NCBI GenBank assembly: GCA_009837445.1
Contig: VXTM01000009.1
Location: 62,001-126,000 of the forward strand
Reading direction: 5' to 3'
DNA from: Acidimicrobiaceae bacterium
GTDB lineage: Bacteria > Actinomycetota > Acidimicrobiia > Acidimicrobiales > Aldehydirespiratoraceae
Length of the DNA stretch: 64,000 nt
Made by a program: the position numbers and the translations under genes. The notes beneath the pieces are model-generated. The model searched no databases. It was not told where the DNA came from and worked only from the letters and a program-made list of their open reading frames with translations. Shown piece by piece: positions 61,594 to 64,000 of this stretch (its first letter is position 1; every line of letters begins with the position of its first letter).

Positions 61594-64000
61594 GTGACGA
61601 TCGCCTGCGTGACCACGGCCTACGGTGCGGCCGCCCACGAGGCGCTGGCGACGGCCGTGGCACGGGCCAAGGATCGCGACCCGCTCGCCCCGGTCACCGT
61701 CGTCGTGCCCAACCATTACGTGGGCCTGGCCGCCCGCCGGGCGCTGGGCCGACGCAGCCACAACGGCACTCGAGGGGTTGCCGCCGTCGCCTTCCACACC
61801 GCCTACGACCTCGCCGAGCGTCTCGGCGGGGCCGAGATGGCCGCCGAGGGGCGACGGGGCGTGACTATGACGGTCATCGCCGCCGCGGTCCGCACCGTGC
61901 TGCGGCGCGATCCCGGGCACTTCCGGGGCGTGGAGACCCATCCGGCCACCGAGCGGGCCCTCACCCGAGCCCACCGCGAGCTGTCCGAACTCGAGGGCGG
62001 GCAGCTCCGTGCGCTGGCTGCGCAGTCGCCGCGGGCTGCCGACGTGGTGAGGATCCACCAGCAGGTCGCGGCCGACCTCGAAACGCGCTTCAGCAACGAG
62101 CAGCAGCTCTCGCGGGCTGCGGCAGCGGCGGTGCGGGCCGATCCCGCCGCGGTGGCGCGCCAACTCGGACCGATGATCGTGTTCCTGCCCCAGAGGATCA
62201 CCCACAGCCAGGCCGGCCTGCTGCGTGCGGTCGGCAAGGCGACGGACACGACGATCGTCGCTGGCGCGACAGGAGCCGAGGACGCCGACGCTGTGGTGGT
62301 CGCCTCGGTTCGCAGGCTCGGTGCCGAGCTCGACGCCCCGGCACGACGAAGCGGGCAAGGCCGAGCGGGGGCCACCGTGGAGGCTCTCAGCGTGTCCGAT
62401 GCCGACGATGAAGTGCGCCACGCCGTGCGGGCTGTCGTCAACGCCGCCCGGGCCGGCACCCCCCTGGGGCGATGCGCCATCGTCTACGGCGTCGAGAGCC
62501 CCTACGTGCGCCTGATCAGCGATGCGCTCGACGCGGCCGGCATCCGACGCTGCGGCGCCGCCTCCCGAACGGTGGAGACGTCGCTGCTGGGGCGGTCGCT
62601 GCTCGAGATGCTGGCCTTGCCAGACCGCGGGTTCTCCCGGCGCGTCGTGATGGCTTGGCTGGCCAGCGCCCCGGTGAGCGTCAGACGGCCCGATACGGAC
62701 GCTGGCGCACCCGACGGTGAGGCCGGCGGCGGCGAACCGGCGGCTCGCCACCGATGGCAGGGGGTGCCGAGCGCGGCGTGGGAGCGGGAGGCCCGAGCCG
62801 CCCGGGTGGAGTCCGGGATCGAAAGCTGGAGGCGCAGGCTCACCCGGTACGCCGAGGACTGCACCGCCGAGGCCGACCATCACGCCGCCGACGAGGAGCA
62901 GGCATGGCGCGGCGACAGGCATCGGCGCAGGGCCGAGCGTTCGCTGGAGCTGCTGAGCTTCGTCGAGGAGCTCCACGCCGACTTGGATCCCCGCCCGGCG
63001 CCGCGCACCTGGGCCGAGCTGGCCGGCTGGTGCCAGAAGCTGATCCAGAAGTACCTCGGCGGGCGGCTGCGCCGGAGCTGGCCGGAGGAGGAGCGGCAGA
63101 TGGCCGAGAGGGTGGACCGCGCCGTCAGCCGTCTCGGAGACCTCGACGGCACCGACGACGAGCCCTCCGTGGCCGCCTTCGGGCGGGCGCTGAGGCTTGA
63201 GTTGGAGGGGGCTGCGCACCGCCACGGGCACCTCGGTGCAGGCGTGCTGGTCGGGCCGGTCGACCTGGCCCTAGGGGTGGAACTCGACCTGGCCGTCGTA
63301 TGCGGCATGGCCGAGGGGACCTTTCCCGCCCGCCGCAACGACGACGCTCTGCTGCCGGATCGGGAGCGGTTGGTAGCCGGCGGCGATTTGCCCGCCCGAG
63401 CCGACCGTCCCGGAGACGACCACCGGGCGCTGCTGGCGATCGTGGCCGCCGCTGGGCGGTCGCTGCTGCTGCACCCCCGCGGCGATCTCCGCCGGGCCGC
63501 GGACCGGTCGCCGAGCCGTTGGCTGACCGAGGAGGCGGGCGAGGCCCAGGAGGTGCCATCATTCGTGGCCGGGCTGCGTCGCACCGGGTTCCCGGCCCAC
63601 GCCCAGGAGTACGACACCCGGTGCGTGCTCGACTGGTACGAGGCCCGCGCCCGCACCGAGAGCCCCTGGAGCGAGCTGGCCCGGATTCCAGGTGTGCAGC
63701 GGCGTCCAGAGCTCATCCGGGGCATCGAACTGCGCCGGGCCCGCATGTCGCCGAGGCTCACCCGCTTCGACGGCAACCTGCCGGCCGGCGACCTCCGGGG
63801 GGCCGTTCTGGCGCACCCGGCGGGCGGCGAGACGACCTCCGCCTCCCGGCTGGAGATGTGGGCGGGATGTCCCCACGCCTACTTCATGCGATACGTCCTG
63901 AGGGTCGAGGCCATCGACGACGCCGACGACGACCACCGCATCAGCCCGCTGGAGCGGGGGAGCCTCGTGCACCGGATCCTCGAGCGCTGGCTGGCCGAGG
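61594..64000 (+). CDS. AddB-like/PD-(D/E)XK helicase-nuclease family protein (incomplete at right edge)
   Basis: At least 802 codons are open from GTG 61594 to the window end with no stop. The N-terminus VTIACVTTAYGAAAHEAL and the later VCGMAEGTFPARRNDDALLPD match the helicase-inactivated AddB-like subunits. No Walker A GxGKT is seen. From about residue 748 the RecB-type nuclease begins (TSASRLEMWAGCPHAYFMRYVL, then RGSLVHRILERW), with a Cys typical of its iron-sulfur site. The catalytic Asp/Glu-x-Lys part lies outside the window. It would act in double-strand break processing with an AddA-like partner. A long minus-strand open frame over it is a shadow. Confidence 0.85.
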   Translation, partial: MTIACVTTAYGAAAHEALATAVARAKDRDPLAPVTVVVPNHYVGLAARRALGRRSHNGTRGVAAVAFHTAYDLAERLGGAEMAAEGRRGVTMTVIAAAVRTVLRRDPGHFRGVETHPATERALTRAHRELSELEGGQLRALAAQSPRAADVVRIHQQVAADLETRFSNEQQLSRAAAAAVRADPAAVARQLGPMIVFLPQRITHSQAGLLRAVGKATDTTIVAGATGAEDADAVVVASVRRLGAELDAPARRSGQGRAGATVEALSVSDADDEVRHAVRAVVNAARAGTPLGRCAIVYGVESPYVRLISDALDAAGIRRCGAASRTVETSLLGRSLLEMLALPDRGFSRRVVMAWLASAPVSVRRPDTDAGAPDGEAGGGEPAARHRWQGVPSAAWEREARAARVESGIESWRRRLTRYAEDCTAEADHHAADEEQAWRGDRHRRRAERSLELLSFVEELHADLDPRPAPRTWAELAGWCQKLIQKYLGGRLRRSWPEEERQMAERVDRAVSRLGDLDGTDDEPSVAAFGRALRLELEGAAHRHGHLGAGVLVGPVDLALGVELDLAVVCGMAEGTFPARRNDDALLPDRERLVAGGDLPARADRPGDDHRALLAIVAAAGRSLLLHPRGDLRRAADRSPSRWLTEEAGEAQEVPSFVAGLRRTGFPAHAQEYDTRCVLDWYEARARTESPWSELARIPGVQRRPELIRGIELRRARMSPRLTRFDGNLPAGDLRGAVLAHPAGGETTSASRLEMWAGCPHAYFMRYVLRVEAIDDADDDHRISPLERGSLVHRILERWLAE

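Noticed and set aside
61447-63231. 594-residue open frame on the minus strand
   Set aside because: It lies over the plus-strand AddB-like gene, which has clear family motifs and runs to the window edge; the minus frame is low-complexity and shows no family motif.
1-64000. CRISPR arrays, insertion sequences, rRNA and tRNA genes
   Set aside because: I looked for regular spaced repeats, transposase motifs and tRNA-like T-loop sequences on both strands and found none that I could support.

Overview
The window is high-GC DNA from an actinobacterium-like chromosome, most plausibly of the Acidimicrobiia type. The reasons are pervasive GTG starts and ATGA/GTGA gene overlaps, a DUF222-HNH endonuclease, an LLM-class F420-type oxidoreductase, ClpC-like sequence of actinobacterial flavour, a menaquinone pathway, a form II-type CoxSLM hydroxylase and many type III CoA-transferase, thiolase and SDR genes. 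This assignment is inference; no rRNA or tRNA gene is present to confirm it. No transposase, CRISPR array or rRNA/tRNA gene was seen.

Layout. 1-2.3 kb: a cytochrome c maturation operon (ccmA-B-C-D, minus strand) that leaves the window. 2.5-4.8 kb: inositol-3-phosphate synthase divergent from a LysR regulator, with a perfect palindrome between them. 4.8-17.5 kb: an exported Asp-box protein, then acyl-CoA and lipid-type metabolism: a MaoC hydratase, an SDR, a tandem-fused CaiB/BaiF CoA-transferase, and a condensing-enzyme/DUF35 fusion with no visible catalytic Cys that overlaps a thiolase. This stretch ends in a protein joining a ClpC N-domain to a RidA domain. 17.5-23 kb: gamma-glutamyltranspeptidase and coxSLM. 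23-30.3 kb: a menaquinone operon (menF-D-H-C plus a phosphatase and a nucleotidyltransferase) whose MenF carries an N-terminal MerR-like domain. 30.3-37.5 kb: membrane proteins, an LLM oxidoreductase, an exported DNase-I-like lipoprotein, a VapBC pair and a DUF222-HNH protein.

37.7-48.5 kb is a defence island. It holds a type I restriction-modification operon in the order hsdR-hsdS-hsdM, a DUF2971 protein, a compact ubiquitin-like operon (UBL, E2-like, JAB-E1 fusion; each pair overlaps by 4 bp), a decayed second copy of an hsdM 3' end, and a DUF5131/TcmP pair. The DUF2971-UBL segment is visibly AT-richer than its surroundings and lies between two related hsdM tails, which suggests it was acquired as a unit. 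The E2-like protein has no cysteine at the expected catalytic place and the UBL lacks a terminal Gly-Gly, so it is a non-canonical ubiquitin-like conjugation system. I consider it the most interesting content.

48.5-51.9 kb: small enzymes, including a Nudix-DUF1445 fusion. 52-61.5 kb: a ten-gene minus-strand cluster with an XRE-cupin regulator, two paralogous NMT1/SsuA-like binding lipoproteins, one permease and one ATPase, four tandem IPNS-like 2-oxoglutarate/Fe(II) oxygenases and a cytosine-deaminase-like enzyme. It reads as uptake and oxidative processing of a small heterocycle such as a pyrimidine. From 61.6 kb to the right edge a long, incomplete AddB-like nuclease gene begins on the plus strand.
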